Counted from the first letter of the stretch, positions 45,804-54,728 are shown. The stretch is 64,000 bases of DNA from Flexifilum sp963727545 (GCA_963727545.1 CAVSGS010000012.1:310001-374000), one strand, 5' to 3'. The notes: generated by a model not told the origin, from the letters alone. Numbers and translations are program-made.

Positions 45804-46891
45804 TGCGCGCCTTTGTCGATCTGAATAAATGGGTGCGAGACTTCGAAAAACGTGCACGCCGGGAGTTGGACGCCGATCGCGTGAAGCTTACTCAACTAGA
45901 TCGACAAGGATGGCAGCTGCTCCAACGCAGTCCTGAAGAAGCGCTGCCGCTTTTTGAAGAAGGCGCGGCACTCGCGCGCCAACTCAAAGAATCGCACTGG
46001 GAACTCTGGTACGAATACTGGATCCTTGAGACTTACTTGTACTACTTGGCGTTGATAGACCTTGCGGAACGCTGGGCAATTCGAAATTTCGTCAAAGTAC
46101 ACCAAGCTGCTTATCAAGACTGTCCCTTCATCGGCAGAATCTATTTAGCGGTTATCTACATACTCTACTTCAAGGATGCAGAGGGCAATCAAGCCAAAAT
46201 TGTGCAGATGCTCGATTACTTAGAGCAGCACGTTCCACTCGAGTACGAGACCTATACCCGTATAGTTCGTACTCGAGCAGGACTGTTCTACGTGATGGAG
46301 GATTGGGAAACGGCAGCAAGTCATGGAAAACGGCATCTTGAACTCGTCCAAACCATACCCTTTCAAAAAGTAAACGCCTACGCATTTCTAGCTTCAATCG
46401 CTTATCACCAGCAACATGCGCAGGAACTCCTCGAATATGGGCGTGAACTGGAGCACGCGGCTCGGCAGGCAAAACTCCCGTTCAACGAAGGTATTGCTGC
46501 CTTAGCCGAGGCTCATGCGCTTATGCAGCTTAACGATCCGGAAACAGCGCGCCAGTGTTACGAACGTGGGCTGCATCTGAGCGCAGATCTTTCGAGTATT
46601 CACAGTCAGGCTTGGTATAACTATGCTTGCGGATATCAGGAAGCTAATGGAAATCTCTCCGCAGCACTTGAGCTTCGGGATCAACAACTTGCGGGACTAA
46701 AGATCCGCGATTTGCCCGCGCATGAGACGTACTGTCGATTTGCACGGTTACGGTTGCTTGGCAAAATGGAAGAAGAAACACTATTCAAAGCGGAGCTTGA
46801 AGCTACCCGTCAAGTTATTACCCGACTGAAATCCCCAATCGTTGAACTCAACAGACTGAAGCGTATTGAGCAGGGTGATTACTCCTTATGA
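45803..46891 (+). CDS. TPR-like helical-repeat protein coupled to the Hsp90-like gene
   Basis: 362 aa from ATG 45803, which overlaps the Hsp90-like stop as TGATG. Cytoplasmic, alpha-helical, with degenerate TPR-like units (SPEEALPLFEEGAALARQL; MEDWETAASHGKRHLEL; NDPETARQCYERGLHLS; NLSAALELRDQQL). No catalytic motif. By analogy with eukaryotic TPR co-chaperones it may bind the Hsp90-like partner, but the sequence shows only co-translation, not contact. Low GC: hand counts give 24/60 at 46141-46200 and 25/60 at 46321-46380, against 43/60 at 41101-41160, so probable recent acquisition. Confidence 0.7.
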   Translation: MRAFVDLNKWVRDFEKRARRELDADRVKLTQLDRQGWQLLQRSPEEALPLFEEGAALARQLKESHWELWYEYWILETYLYYLALIDLAERWAIRNFVKVHQAAYQDCPFIGRIYLAVIYILYFKDAEGNQAKIVQMLDYLEQHVPLEYETYTRIVRTRAGLFYVMEDWETAASHGKRHLELVQTIPFQKVNAYAFLASIAYHQQHAQELLEYGRELEHAARQAKLPFNEGIAALAEAHALMQLNDPETARQCYERGLHLSADLSSIHSQAWYNYACGYQEANGNLSAALELRDQQLAGLKIRDLPAHETYCRFARLRLLGKMEEETLFKAELEATRQVITRLKSPIVELNRLKRIEQGDYSL

Positions 46892-46927
46892 ACACTCACC
46901 GATTGCGGTAACCCGGCGCTTTGCAGT

Positions 46928-47329
46928 TTAGGTGAGCCAGCGTTCGATTACAGTCTGGAGCTGTTGAAGCGAGAACGGCTTACAAAGATAGTCGCCCACG
47001 CCGGAAATCAGTGAACGGTCGTGACTTTCTATCCAAGCATGAGCAGTAAGCGCAACGATTGGTGTGTGTGTTTGGGTTTTGGCTTCATGATCGCGGACAG
47101 GAATACCGATTCCGGTGTCAGTCACTTCAAAAATGACGGTAACATCCTGCTTTGTTTCTGCGACTAGCGTAACTGCAATTTTGACATAACCCCGTGCCGT
47201 AAATTTCACCGCGTTGTTGACGAGATTAACCAGTATCTGACGCAACGGTACGGGATCAAGAATCGCCTCACCCGCTACGATCTTCGAAAAATCGAGGATG
47301 TCATTGATGATACGCACATGCTGTACCAA
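46928..47329 (-). pseudogene. Remnant of a hybrid histidine kinase with internal deletion
   Basis: 133 codons. N-terminal part VQHVRIINDILDFSKIVAG is the end of a HisKA dimerisation domain, then LVNLVNNAVKFTARGYVKIAV and VTDTGIGIP from the ATPase domain; the text then jumps directly to TPIVALTAHAWIESHDRSLISGVGDYLCKPF, the end of a receiver domain with its conserved Lys. The G2 box, the domain linker and the receiver phospho-Asp are missing. The 5' side stops abruptly where the repeat at 47318 begins. Hence a truncated, internally deleted pseudogene, not a working kinase. Confidence 0.75.
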
Positions 47330-47540
47330 GAAAACGAAAAGCCAGAAGATGCATCCTCCGGCTCTCTAGTAGTGGATAATGAGATGCCCCATGGAGAAAT
47401 TCGAGGCACAAATCGGTGGCACTTTAGAGTTAGAGGCAAATCCGGTTGCCTGCGTCCTGCGGCGCACTCGCAAGCTATCGAACCAACCGCCCAGCCCTGC
47501 CCTCTCCGTACCCGCTACGCAGCGGGCGAATCCCAATACA
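47318..47540. repeat. Dispersed repeat, copy A
   Basis: Begins CTGTACCAAGAAAACG, then GAAAAGCCAGAAGATGC, and aligns without large gaps to 57157-57390 in the same orientation at roughly three quarters identity by eye. It includes the same short hairpin (AGCCAGA...TCCGGCT) and ends with GCTACGCAGCGGGCGAATCCCAATA, matching copy B's HTH-coding stretch before being cut short next to the flavin reductase gene. Copy A interrupts the kinase remnant. No intact ORF. Confidence 0.6.
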
Positions 47541-47564
47541 AAGCAATGCCGTCACGCAGAATTG

Positions 47565-48071
47565 TCAGTCTGCTAATTGTCGCCAGTGTCTACGGTGATA
47601 GAGCAACGGCTGCTTTTCATTGCTGGTTTGAGCAGCTTTGACCGCTCCCACGAGAATCCAATGATCACCGCCCTCGTAAGTTGTCCACAGGACACAATCC
47701 AACCACGCAATGCACGACGGCAAGATGGGGCTGCCGGTGACAGCGATGTCGACGGCGATCCCGGCGAAGCGGTCTTCGAACCTCGATGTCTTGGTAGCAA
47801 ACCGTACCCCCCATGCTCGCTGATCGGCACTGAGGACATTGACGGCGAAAGCCTCACTTGCCCAAATCGCGGTCGGCATGAACATCTGCTTGTTCAGACA
47901 GATCAGGATTAGCGGGGGGTCTAGGCTAAGACTGGTGAGCGAGTTTACGGTGGCGCCAATCGGTCTACCCTCATGAACAGTCGTGACGATACTCACCCCG
48001 GTCGCAAAGTGCGCCATTGCTTCTTTGAATTCACTGACTTCGATCTCGCCAAGTTGCATGATTATGACCAA
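47565..48071 (-). CDS. Flavin reductase domain protein, probable halogenase partner
   Basis: 168 aa, NADH:FMN/FAD oxidoreductase fold: FKEAMAHFATGVSIVTTVHEG, IGATVNSLTSLSLDPPLILICLN, FAVNVLSADQRAWGVRFA, GDHWILVGAV. Such proteins give free reduced flavin to two-component monooxygenases or halogenases. It lies 30 nt after the halogenase gene on the same strand, so the pairing is natural. Start may be at the first codon or at MQLGEIEV four codons later. The 3' end abuts dispersed repeat copy A. Confidence 0.85.
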   Translation of the reverse strand: MVIIMQLGEIEVSEFKEAMAHFATGVSIVTTVHEGRPIGATVNSLTSLSLDPPLILICLNKQMFMPTAIWASEAFAVNVLSADQRAWGVRFATKTSRFEDRFAGIAVDIAVTGSPILPSCIAWLDCVLWTTYEGGDHWILVGAVKAAQTSNEKQPLLYHRRHWRQLAD

Positions 48072-48101
48072 ATAGGCTGACAGAGGAGTGGTTGCTTGAC
48101 A

Positions 48102-49802
48102 CTACACCTGACCGACGGCGACGGACGCTTCCTGTTCGGGCGCGCGGTGTCGCATCATCTCCATCTTCTCCATCATCTGCATCTTCACCAGCGGCATCGG
48201 TGGGAAGTCGAATAATTCGTTGCGCACCCATTGCGGTGCGCGCAGCTTGCCCCACAAGATGACCAGTGGCATTCGATAAGCGGGCGTGAAGTCGCCGTGA
48301 TGCACCTCGGCTTTGCCCCAAGCGTAGGCATGATGAGGTAGCCAATCGCAGTTTTGCAGCGCGTTCAACATCGTATCACCCGCCTCCTTCCAAGCGATCC
48401 GCCCGGCTTCGGCGTCTTCGAGCACATCGCTGCCCAGATCGACCAACGTTTGAAAGCGCTCCGCGAAAGGTGGCGTGCTCAAATCAAGCTGATCAAGATA
48501 GGCGCGGTCGCCGCTGTTCATGTACTTCATACAAGTGCGCATCATCCAAATATCACCGTAGAGTTTCGAGGCAAGCCAGATTTTCAACCAGCCGTTCCAA
48601 GCGTCGAAACTGGCGAAGGAGCGATAGGCATTGAGCACCATCTGATCGTGCAGGTCAAGCTGGCGACGCGCTAGATCATCCAAGCCGTGAAAGCGCTCGA
48701 GGGCGAAATCGTCGTCGTTTAGCGCATCGATCAGGCGTTGAGCGAAGGTGTAGATCATCTCGAAGGTGCTGATCATGCCACGCGAGTAAAGCGCATCGAC
48801 CGAGCCATAAGCCTGCGGCGTGATGAAGAAGCGCTCACCCACTGCGCGCTTGAAAGAATACTGCAAGCGCCCCGTGCCAATGTAAGGACGAACCGCCACC
48901 GCACCGTCCAAATGTTGAGCAATCGTCGGGTAGCGCGAGACGATTTGCCAGAATTCCTGCTCCGGCGTGATGTCGTCACGCTTGGGAAATTTACGAAGAT
49001 CGAGCATCAAGCCGACGCTCGCTTTGGTATTGTGCGACTCGCAGTGGTTGCCAAACGGGATCACCCAGAACCAACCGCCGTCGAAGATGTGATGCACCGT
49101 ACCGTCTTGCCAGCGATACTTGTTGCCGGGCAGTTCGGATTCGGCAAACAGATCGTCGTAGACGCCCATTCCCTCGAAGTGCGTGAAAATCGTGCGCGAC
49201 TGAGTTTGCAATCGCGTCGGCGTGTCGCGCAGATCGAACGACTTGCCGACTAGCGAGTTGAAGCCGGAAGCATCGATCAGATAGCGGGCGGTGTACTCGA
49301 CCCCGGCTTTGTCACGCACGAGCACCCCCTGATCGTCGATCTCTAACGCGACCGCCTCGGTATTTTCCCTCAGGACTGCGCCATACTGCTGCGCGACTTG
49401 TACCATGTACAGGTCGATGTCCTCTCGATAGAAGTGACTTTCCGAGATGAACGGCAGTTCCGGTGCGAGTAATTGGTGGCTTTCGTGCAGCATGTCGTGC
49501 GGCTGATTTTCGTGGTGATAAGCGAAGCCAATCGAGCGCTTGATCCCACTGGTCGGCGCAACGTCCGACGCGACGGTGCGCGCATCAGCGATCTTTTTGA
49601 GTTCCGGGATGCCATAGCGCTCGCTGATCAGCCACATCCAGTAAGAGGTTTGCGGCAGCGTCGATTCCCCCAGTGCGAAGCGTGGATGCTGAGACTTTTC
49701 GATCATCAAGGCGCTCAAGCCTTGCCGCGCGAGAATCGCAGCCAGTGTCGAACCGCCAATGCCGGAACCGAGGATCAATACGTCATATTCGGGGCTAGGC
49801 AT
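48102..49802 (-). CDS. Flavin-dependent halogenase family protein
   Basis: 566 aa. FAD-binding GSGIGGSTLAAILARQGL at 12-29, ALGESTLPQTSYWMW at 43-57, K88 in SGIKRSIGFAYH at the place of the conserved catalytic Lys, YLIDASGFNS, and the halogenase fingerprint WFWVIP (WxWxIP) at 244-249. These together mark FADH2-dependent halogenases of the tryptophan/phenolic type; the WxWxIP motif blocks monooxygenase activity. Substrate unknown; no NRPS, PKS or tryptophan genes are in view. First gene of a leftward operon with the flavin reductase; RBS AGGAG. A SARP-type operator and -10 box lie at 49889-49928 upstream. Confidence 0.85.
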   Translation of the reverse strand: MPSPEYDVLILGSGIGGSTLAAILARQGLSALMIEKSQHPRFALGESTLPQTSYWMWLISERYGIPELKKIADARTVASDVAPTSGIKRSIGFAYHHENQPHDMLHESHQLLAPELPFISESHFYREDIDLYMVQVAQQYGAVLRENTEAVALEIDDQGVLVRDKAGVEYTARYLIDASGFNSLVGKSFDLRDTPTRLQTQSRTIFTHFEGMGVYDDLFAESELPGNKYRWQDGTVHHIFDGGWFWVIPFGNHCESHNTKASVGLMLDLRKFPKRDDITPEQEFWQIVSRYPTIAQHLDGAVAVRPYIGTGRLQYSFKRAVGERFFITPQAYGSVDALYSRGMISTFEMIYTFAQRLIDALNDDDFALERFHGLDDLARRQLDLHDQMVLNAYRSFASFDAWNGWLKIWLASKLYGDIWMMRTCMKYMNSGDRAYLDQLDLSTPPFAERFQTLVDLGSDVLEDAEAGRIAWKEAGDTMLNALQNCDWLPHHAYAWGKAEVHHGDFTPAYRMPLVILWGKLRAPQWVRNELFDFPPMPLVKMQMMEKMEMMRHRAPEQEASVAVGQV

Positions 49803-49888
49803 AATCTTCTACTCCTAACTTGACTTGGGCTTGCGCCCGCTAACGGCTTGTGTTGGATCGTCAAAAACGTAAAGTTTCTATTCCCGCT

Positions 49889-49928
49889 ATAATAAAGATT
49901 GAGCGCTTAGAGATCGCTCAGAAAGCGC
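49889..49928 (-). promoter_or_regulatory. Triple 11-bp direct-repeat operator with -10 box, facing the halogenase
   Basis: On the minus strand: GCGCTTTCTGA (49928-49918), GCGATCTCTAA (49917-49907), GCGCTC (49906-49901), i.e. GCG every 11 bp, then 6 nt, then TATTAT (49894-49889). Direct repeats of 11-bp period close to the -10 are the known architecture of SARP binding sites. The SARP gene itself starts 42 nt away on the other strand. Confidence 0.7.
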
Positions 49929-49969
49929 ATAGTGCTGCAATGGTAGGAATGTATTTGTGAGAGATTGCC

Positions 49970-52909
49970 ATGCTCCACAAACCCAACGGGTCGCTGAAAG
50001 TCTATACACTTGGAGGTCTGCTGCTTGAAGACGCTGGTACGCCGCTGAACGAGTTTGTATCGCGCAAAGCGGAAGCGCTGTTTGTCTACCTGCTCTGTCA
50101 TCCCCAGCCCCACCCCCGCGAAGTCTTGGCAACCTTGTTGTGGGATCAATCCAATACCGAGCAGGCGCTAAAAAATCTGCGCGTGGTGCTCTCCAGCCTG
50201 CAAAAATACCTTGCGTCTTATTTGGTCGTTACCCGTCAGTCTATCGGCATCCGTCCAGAGGCTGCAATCTGGTTTGACAGTCGGGTCTTTGAAGATTCCC
50301 TGCATAACTTTCAGCGCTACGGACGCTACCCGCGCCCCTCGCGCCGCGTCCTTGACCGCTTGAATGAAATTCTTGATCTCTACCGGGGCGATTTCATGGT
50401 CGGGCTGAACTTGCATGACTGTCGGCAGTTTGATGACTGGATTTTGCTGGAGCAGCAGCGGCTTCGCAATCTGGTCTCAGACGCACTGTACCAGTTCACC
50501 GAATGGGCAGTCGCCTTTGGCGATTTAACCAGCGGAACCAATCAGGCAAACCGGCTGGTCAGTATCGATCCCCTCTGGGAGAAAGCGCAGCAGCAGTTGA
50601 TCCGGCTGCTGGCTTATTCCGGCAGGCGCGCCGCCGCGCTCGCCCAGTACGAAGCCTATGCCGCGCTGCTGGCACAGGAGCTTGACATCCAGCCGGAAAC
50701 CGAAACTGTCCAACTCTACGAGCAGATCAAAGCAGGCACGATCAAAATAATTGAGCCAGCGTCACCACCGCCACACAAACTACCTGTACCGGTTACGCCA
50801 TTCATTGATCGCCCGGACGAGCTTGCCGCCATCAACGACCTGCTCGACAACTCTGATTGCCGCTTGCTGACCCTAGTTGGCATCGGCGGCGTCGGCAAGA
50901 CCCGGCTGGCGCTGGAAGCCGCCTATCAAAATCTGGATAGTTTCAAAGATGGCGTTTTTTACGTGCCGCTTGCCAGCGTCGACAAGGCAGAATTCGTCCC
51001 GCAAACAGTCGAAGCGGTGCTGGACATCACTGATCTTCAAGGGACAGCGGCGGAGCGAGTCGTTCGCTACCTCAGCGAAAAACATCTCTTGCTGATCCTC
51101 GACAACTTCGAGCAGTTGCTCGACAGCGCCGATTTTGTCGGCGAAGTTCTCGCCAATGCTCCGCTGGTCAAGCTGCTGATTACATCCCAGCAGCCGCTCA
51201 AGCTGCAAGCCGAATGGACTTACAACCTGTCTGGCTTGCCGATTCCCAGCGATCACCTGCGCGAAGCCGAAGCAGAAACCTACCCGGCGCCGCTCCTATT
51301 CGCTCAGTGTGCCGGGCGCGTTCTGCCGGGCTTCAACCTGACCGACACCATCGCCGACGTGGTTCGTATTTGCCAACTCGTTCAAGGCTTGCCGCTGGCA
51401 ATCGAGATTTGCGCGAGCTGGGTAGACCGCCTATCGCCCGCGCAGATCGCCGCCCAGCTTGGCGTTCAGCTTAAACTACTGGATGCTTCCTATCGTGGCG
51501 TCCCCGAACGTCACCGGGGAATGCGTGCCTCGTTCGCCTACGCCCTGCAGCGGTTGGCACCCGATGAACAAGCCGCGTGGCTGCGACTGTCAGTCTTTCG
51601 CGGCAGCTTTGATGCCGACGCTGCTGCTGCCATTGCGGGCGTGAGCATTCCCCTGCTCAATCGGTTCCGGGAAGGCTCACTGATCCAGCCCGGCGAAACC
51701 AATCGCTATGCTCTGCATGAACTGCTCCAACGCTACGCGCGCGAACTGCTCGAAGCGCGCCACCTGATCGCCGACGTAGAAATGGCGCACGCTCGGTATT
51801 TCATCAATAAACTGAGTCAGCTTCGAGAAACGGTAGACGTGACCGATCACGATTACTTCGAGCAGATCGAAGCCGACAACGATAATCTGCTCTTCGCCCT
51901 CGACCGGGCGTATGAGAACCAGCGCACAGAGATTTTTCTTGACTTGGTCGATTTGGTGGCTGCATACTGGACGGAGCGCGAATACATTAGCGCCGGTGCC
52001 TATTGGCTGTCTCGCGCATTAGAGCTTGTCCGCGATCAACCCGATTCAAAGCGAAAGGGCATGATTACGCTGCGGGCGGCGAAAATCGCCTTTTTTCAGA
52101 GCGATTATGATCGGGCTTACGACTTATTCGAAGCCAGTCGTCAAATCCTGATCGCCTGCGGCGAAGAACAGAGTGTCGTCACCGTTCTGAACTATCTGGG
52201 GCACATTTCGCTGGACCAAGGCGATATCGAAGGCGCCGCCGAGTATTATCAGAATTTGCTCGACTTGGGACAGCGGCTCGGCGACGAATTAGCGCAGGCG
52301 ACCGCCGTCGGCAGCCTCGGCGATCTGGAGGTTGATCGCCGCAACTACGCGCAAGCCGCCGCGTATTTCCAACAAGCGTTGGTCATTTTTCGTCGGCTTG
52401 ACCACCAAAACGTCGGCTTTGTCCTCAATAATCTGGCGGTCGTCGCACTCAAACAACAGGACTACGCCGCCGCCGAACGTTACCTCAACGAGAGTTTGGA
52501 ATACGCGCGGCGTCGCAAAACGCAAATACCCATCGCCGTCGCCCTCGCCAATCTCGGCGAAGTTGCCCATCTGCGCGGCGATCAGTCCCGTGCCAAACAA
52601 CTATATCAAGAAAGCCTCAAGCTCAAATACGAAATGGGCGATAAACGCCGGATCGCCATCCAGCTAGAGGACTTGGCGAAGCTCGCGGTCGATTTGGGCG
52701 CTTTTCAACCAGCCATCCGCCTGTTTGCCACCAGCCGCGCCTTGCGTGATCAAATTGGCACGCCAGTCAAAGAGTACAACCTCCCGGAGTACGAAGCGGC
52801 GCTCACCGCCGCACAATCTCACTTCACAAGTGGCGAATACGATGCGCTATGGCAGGAAGGCAGCACGCTGACGTTGGATGCTGCTGTCGATCTCGCACTC
52901 TCCCTATGA
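49970..52909 (+). CDS. AfsR/SARP-type transcriptional regulator (DNA-binding, BTAD, NB-ARC-like ATPase, TPR)
   Basis: 979 aa. Residues about 8-95: OmpR-like winged helix (LKVYTLGGLLLEDAGTPL, KAEALFVYLLCHP). About 96-250: bacterial transcriptional activator domain (YRGDFMVGLNLHDCRQFDDW, ALAQYEAYAALLAQELDIQPE). About 275-560: STAND/NB-ARC-like NTPase with P-loop VGIGGVGKTRLA and Walker B LLILDNFEQL. About 620-960: TPRs (GDIEGAAEYYQNLLDLGQRLG; RNYAQAAAYFQQALVIFRRL). SARP proteins bind 11-bp direct repeats and activate secondary-metabolite genes; STAND modules switch on ATP and a signal. Divergent from the halogenase, upstream of the secreted-protein operon. Confidence 0.9.
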   Translation: MLHKPNGSLKVYTLGGLLLEDAGTPLNEFVSRKAEALFVYLLCHPQPHPREVLATLLWDQSNTEQALKNLRVVLSSLQKYLASYLVVTRQSIGIRPEAAIWFDSRVFEDSLHNFQRYGRYPRPSRRVLDRLNEILDLYRGDFMVGLNLHDCRQFDDWILLEQQRLRNLVSDALYQFTEWAVAFGDLTSGTNQANRLVSIDPLWEKAQQQLIRLLAYSGRRAAALAQYEAYAALLAQELDIQPETETVQLYEQIKAGTIKIIEPASPPPHKLPVPVTPFIDRPDELAAINDLLDNSDCRLLTLVGIGGVGKTRLALEAAYQNLDSFKDGVFYVPLASVDKAEFVPQTVEAVLDITDLQGTAAERVVRYLSEKHLLLILDNFEQLLDSADFVGEVLANAPLVKLLITSQQPLKLQAEWTYNLSGLPIPSDHLREAEAETYPAPLLFAQCAGRVLPGFNLTDTIADVVRICQLVQGLPLAIEICASWVDRLSPAQIAAQLGVQLKLLDASYRGVPERHRGMRASFAYALQRLAPDEQAAWLRLSVFRGSFDADAAAAIAGVSIPLLNRFREGSLIQPGETNRYALHELLQRYARELLEARHLIADVEMAHARYFINKLSQLRETVDVTDHDYFEQIEADNDNLLFALDRAYENQRTEIFLDLVDLVAAYWTEREYISAGAYWLSRALELVRDQPDSKRKGMITLRAAKIAFFQSDYDRAYDLFEASRQILIACGEEQSVVTVLNYLGHISLDQGDIEGAAEYYQNLLDLGQRLGDELAQATAVGSLGDLEVDRRNYAQAAAYFQQALVIFRRLDHQNVGFVLNNLAVVALKQQDYAAAERYLNESLEYARRRKTQIPIAVALANLGEVAHLRGDQSRAKQLYQESLKLKYEMGDKRRIAIQLEDLAKLAVDLGAFQPAIRLFATSRALRDQIGTPVKEYNLPEYEAALTAAQSHFTSGEYDALWQEGSTLTLDAAVDLALSL

Positions 52910-52946
52910 ATTGATCCCCGCTAGCCCGGTTTCCGCATGCTAATTT

Positions 52947-52987
52947 GCGTTTTCTGAGCGTTTTCTGAGCGCTCGTTGTTTTATGCT
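52947..52987 (+). promoter_or_regulatory. Triple 11-bp direct-repeat operator with -10 box, facing the secreted-protein operon
   Basis: GCGTTTTCTGA (52947-52957), GCGTTTTCTGA (52958-52968), GCGCTC (52969-52974), then 7 nt, then TATGCT (52982-52987) as a -10 candidate. Same order, period and final GCGCTC as the site at 49901-49928. The first gene starts 85 nt after the -10. Confidence 0.7.
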
Positions 52988-53071
52988 GTCGGTAATCCAA
53001 TGACACATAACTACATCGCCGTATCCACCGCTCCCACAATGATTTCGAACCTCAACTAAAGGAGTACCGAC

Positions 53072-54697
53072 ATGCGATTCGTTCGCTTTTGCTTCTTGTT
53101 GCTTGTCCTTTTACTGAGCAGCGCCATCGTACAGGCGCAGCAGAGTGTCACCATTCAGGTGACGCCCCAGAGCGGACCGCCGGGCACGACCGTGACGATC
53201 GCCGAGGTTGGCAGCGCGGTGCAAGTCTTCTGTACGGTGACGCTGCCGTCGGGTCCCGTGCGGATCGGTACGCTGCCCAACCCGATCAATTACACCATAC
53301 CCGGCGACGTCTCATCCAATAGCACCCTCTCGTTCCAGTGCGACCGCCCCAGCCCGCGCCTGCTGAGCAACACGGTCGCCTTCCGCGTGACCTCGCCACC
53401 ACCCGCGCCGCCTGCTGACAGCGACGGTGACGGCGTCCCCGACGATGCCGACGCTTGTCCCGCTCAGGCGGGCGACGCGACCAACGACGGCTGCCCGGCA
53501 GTCAATCTGCCCGCGCCCGCCGACAGCGACGGCGATGGCATCCTCGACAGCGCCAACTCGTGCCCGAATACCGCCGGTCCAGCGTCAAACGGCGGCTGCC
53601 CCGCGCCGTCGCTGCCCGCGCTGCCGACCAGCGGTCAGTGCACACTGGCGACACAGGGCGCAGCGCGAGTCAACATCCGGCAGGGGACGTCCACCGACAC
53701 AGCGATTGTCGGGCAGATCGATCCCTCACAAACCTACGCGGTGATCGGGCGCAACGCCGACGGCTCGTGGCTGCAAATCAACGGAGGATGGGTCGCCGCC
53801 TTCGTCACCCGGCAGGGGGGCAACTGCGCTGGTCTGCCTCAGACCGACGGCGCGGTCAATCCAGCACCCGACACGAGCGTCGGCGAGCCACCGCCCGCGC
53901 CCGATAACTCCAGCACGACCGCTTCCAACGACCTAACCAACGGCAGCGATCCGGTGAACATCGCGCTGCTGCTGCCTGCCATCAACGCGGCACGCGAAGC
54001 CGCGCGCACCAGTTCGTGTAACAGTCACTGCGCCGCGCCCAACCCCGACGGGATTCTGGCGGCACTGCCCTTCCTGACCAACGGCAATAGCGCAGCGGAT
54101 GGCGGCGTGAGTAAATCCAGCTTCACCGTCGAAATTAGTGAAGCTCCGATCACCGACAAAGCTGATACGACGCTGGTCACGGTTTCGGAGAGCACAGCGC
54201 AGGGGTACGGCGGACCAAAATTCCACGTGGTGAGCACGACGGTGTATTCAACTTCGGCGGGTATGTTGGACACCGGAACGCAAACGGGTTCCATTTTCAT
54301 GATCGCCGACCCGATGGGTGTCGAGATGATCACGCTGCCTAACGTCGGCTACATCCTGTGGGGCGACAGTACCGAAAGCCAACTCCCGTTTGTGATCGCC
54401 CCAGCGGGGATACCAACCCACGATCAGCTACTACCTGTGCTGCAAATTCTGGAAGCGTCTGGCGTGAACACGAACGCTTTCGCCATCGTGGACACGCAGA
54501 GCGCCGACGGCAGCGTGCTGCTGGAACGTAAAGACCCGAATGCCGCTCCCGGCGCATGGTCGTGGATGGACTTAATGCAAATCGACGTGCCCGGTATGGA
54601 CACCGACCCGCTGCTCTGGCTGGTCAACGGTGATGGCTCAGTTCAAGAAATGGCTAATGGGATTAACGCGCTGATCGCCGTCTCTCAAATGCAGTGA
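53072..54697 (+). CDS. Secreted TSP3-SH3b protein with a DUF1559-like motif (paralogue 1)
   Basis: 541 aa. Signal peptide 1-22 (LLLSSAIVQAQ). Residues 24-112: beta-rich domain (PQSGPPGTTVTI). Two thrombospondin type 3 calcium repeats (ADSDGDGVPDDADACP; ADSDGDGILDSANSCP). SH3b domain (VNIRQGTSTDTAIVGQID...GGWVAAFV) around residues 190-250. Then IALLLPAINAAREAARTSSC, strikingly like the N-terminal motif of planctomycete DUF1559 pseudopilins, but at about residue 297 rather than at a prepilin site. The C-terminal 200 residues (DPMGVEMITLPNVGYILWGDST) are shared with the next gene only. RBS GGAG. Head gene of a three-gene operon behind a SARP-type operator. Confidence 0.8.
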   Translation: MRFVRFCFLLLVLLLSSAIVQAQQSVTIQVTPQSGPPGTTVTIAEVGSAVQVFCTVTLPSGPVRIGTLPNPINYTIPGDVSSNSTLSFQCDRPSPRLLSNTVAFRVTSPPPAPPADSDGDGVPDDADACPAQAGDATNDGCPAVNLPAPADSDGDGILDSANSCPNTAGPASNGGCPAPSLPALPTSGQCTLATQGAARVNIRQGTSTDTAIVGQIDPSQTYAVIGRNADGSWLQINGGWVAAFVTRQGGNCAGLPQTDGAVNPAPDTSVGEPPPAPDNSSTTASNDLTNGSDPVNIALLLPAINAAREAARTSSCNSHCAAPNPDGILAALPFLTNGNSAADGGVSKSSFTVEISEAPITDKADTTLVTVSESTAQGYGGPKFHVVSTTVYSTSAGMLDTGTQTGSIFMIADPMGVEMITLPNVGYILWGDSTESQLPFVIAPAGIPTHDQLLPVLQILEASGVNTNAFAIVDTQSADGSVLLERKDPNAAPGAWSWMDLMQIDVPGMDTDPLLWLVNGDGSVQEMANGINALIAVSQMQ

Positions 54698-54728
54698 CGA
54701 GTCCGCGACGCCAAAGAGGAGGTTTATC

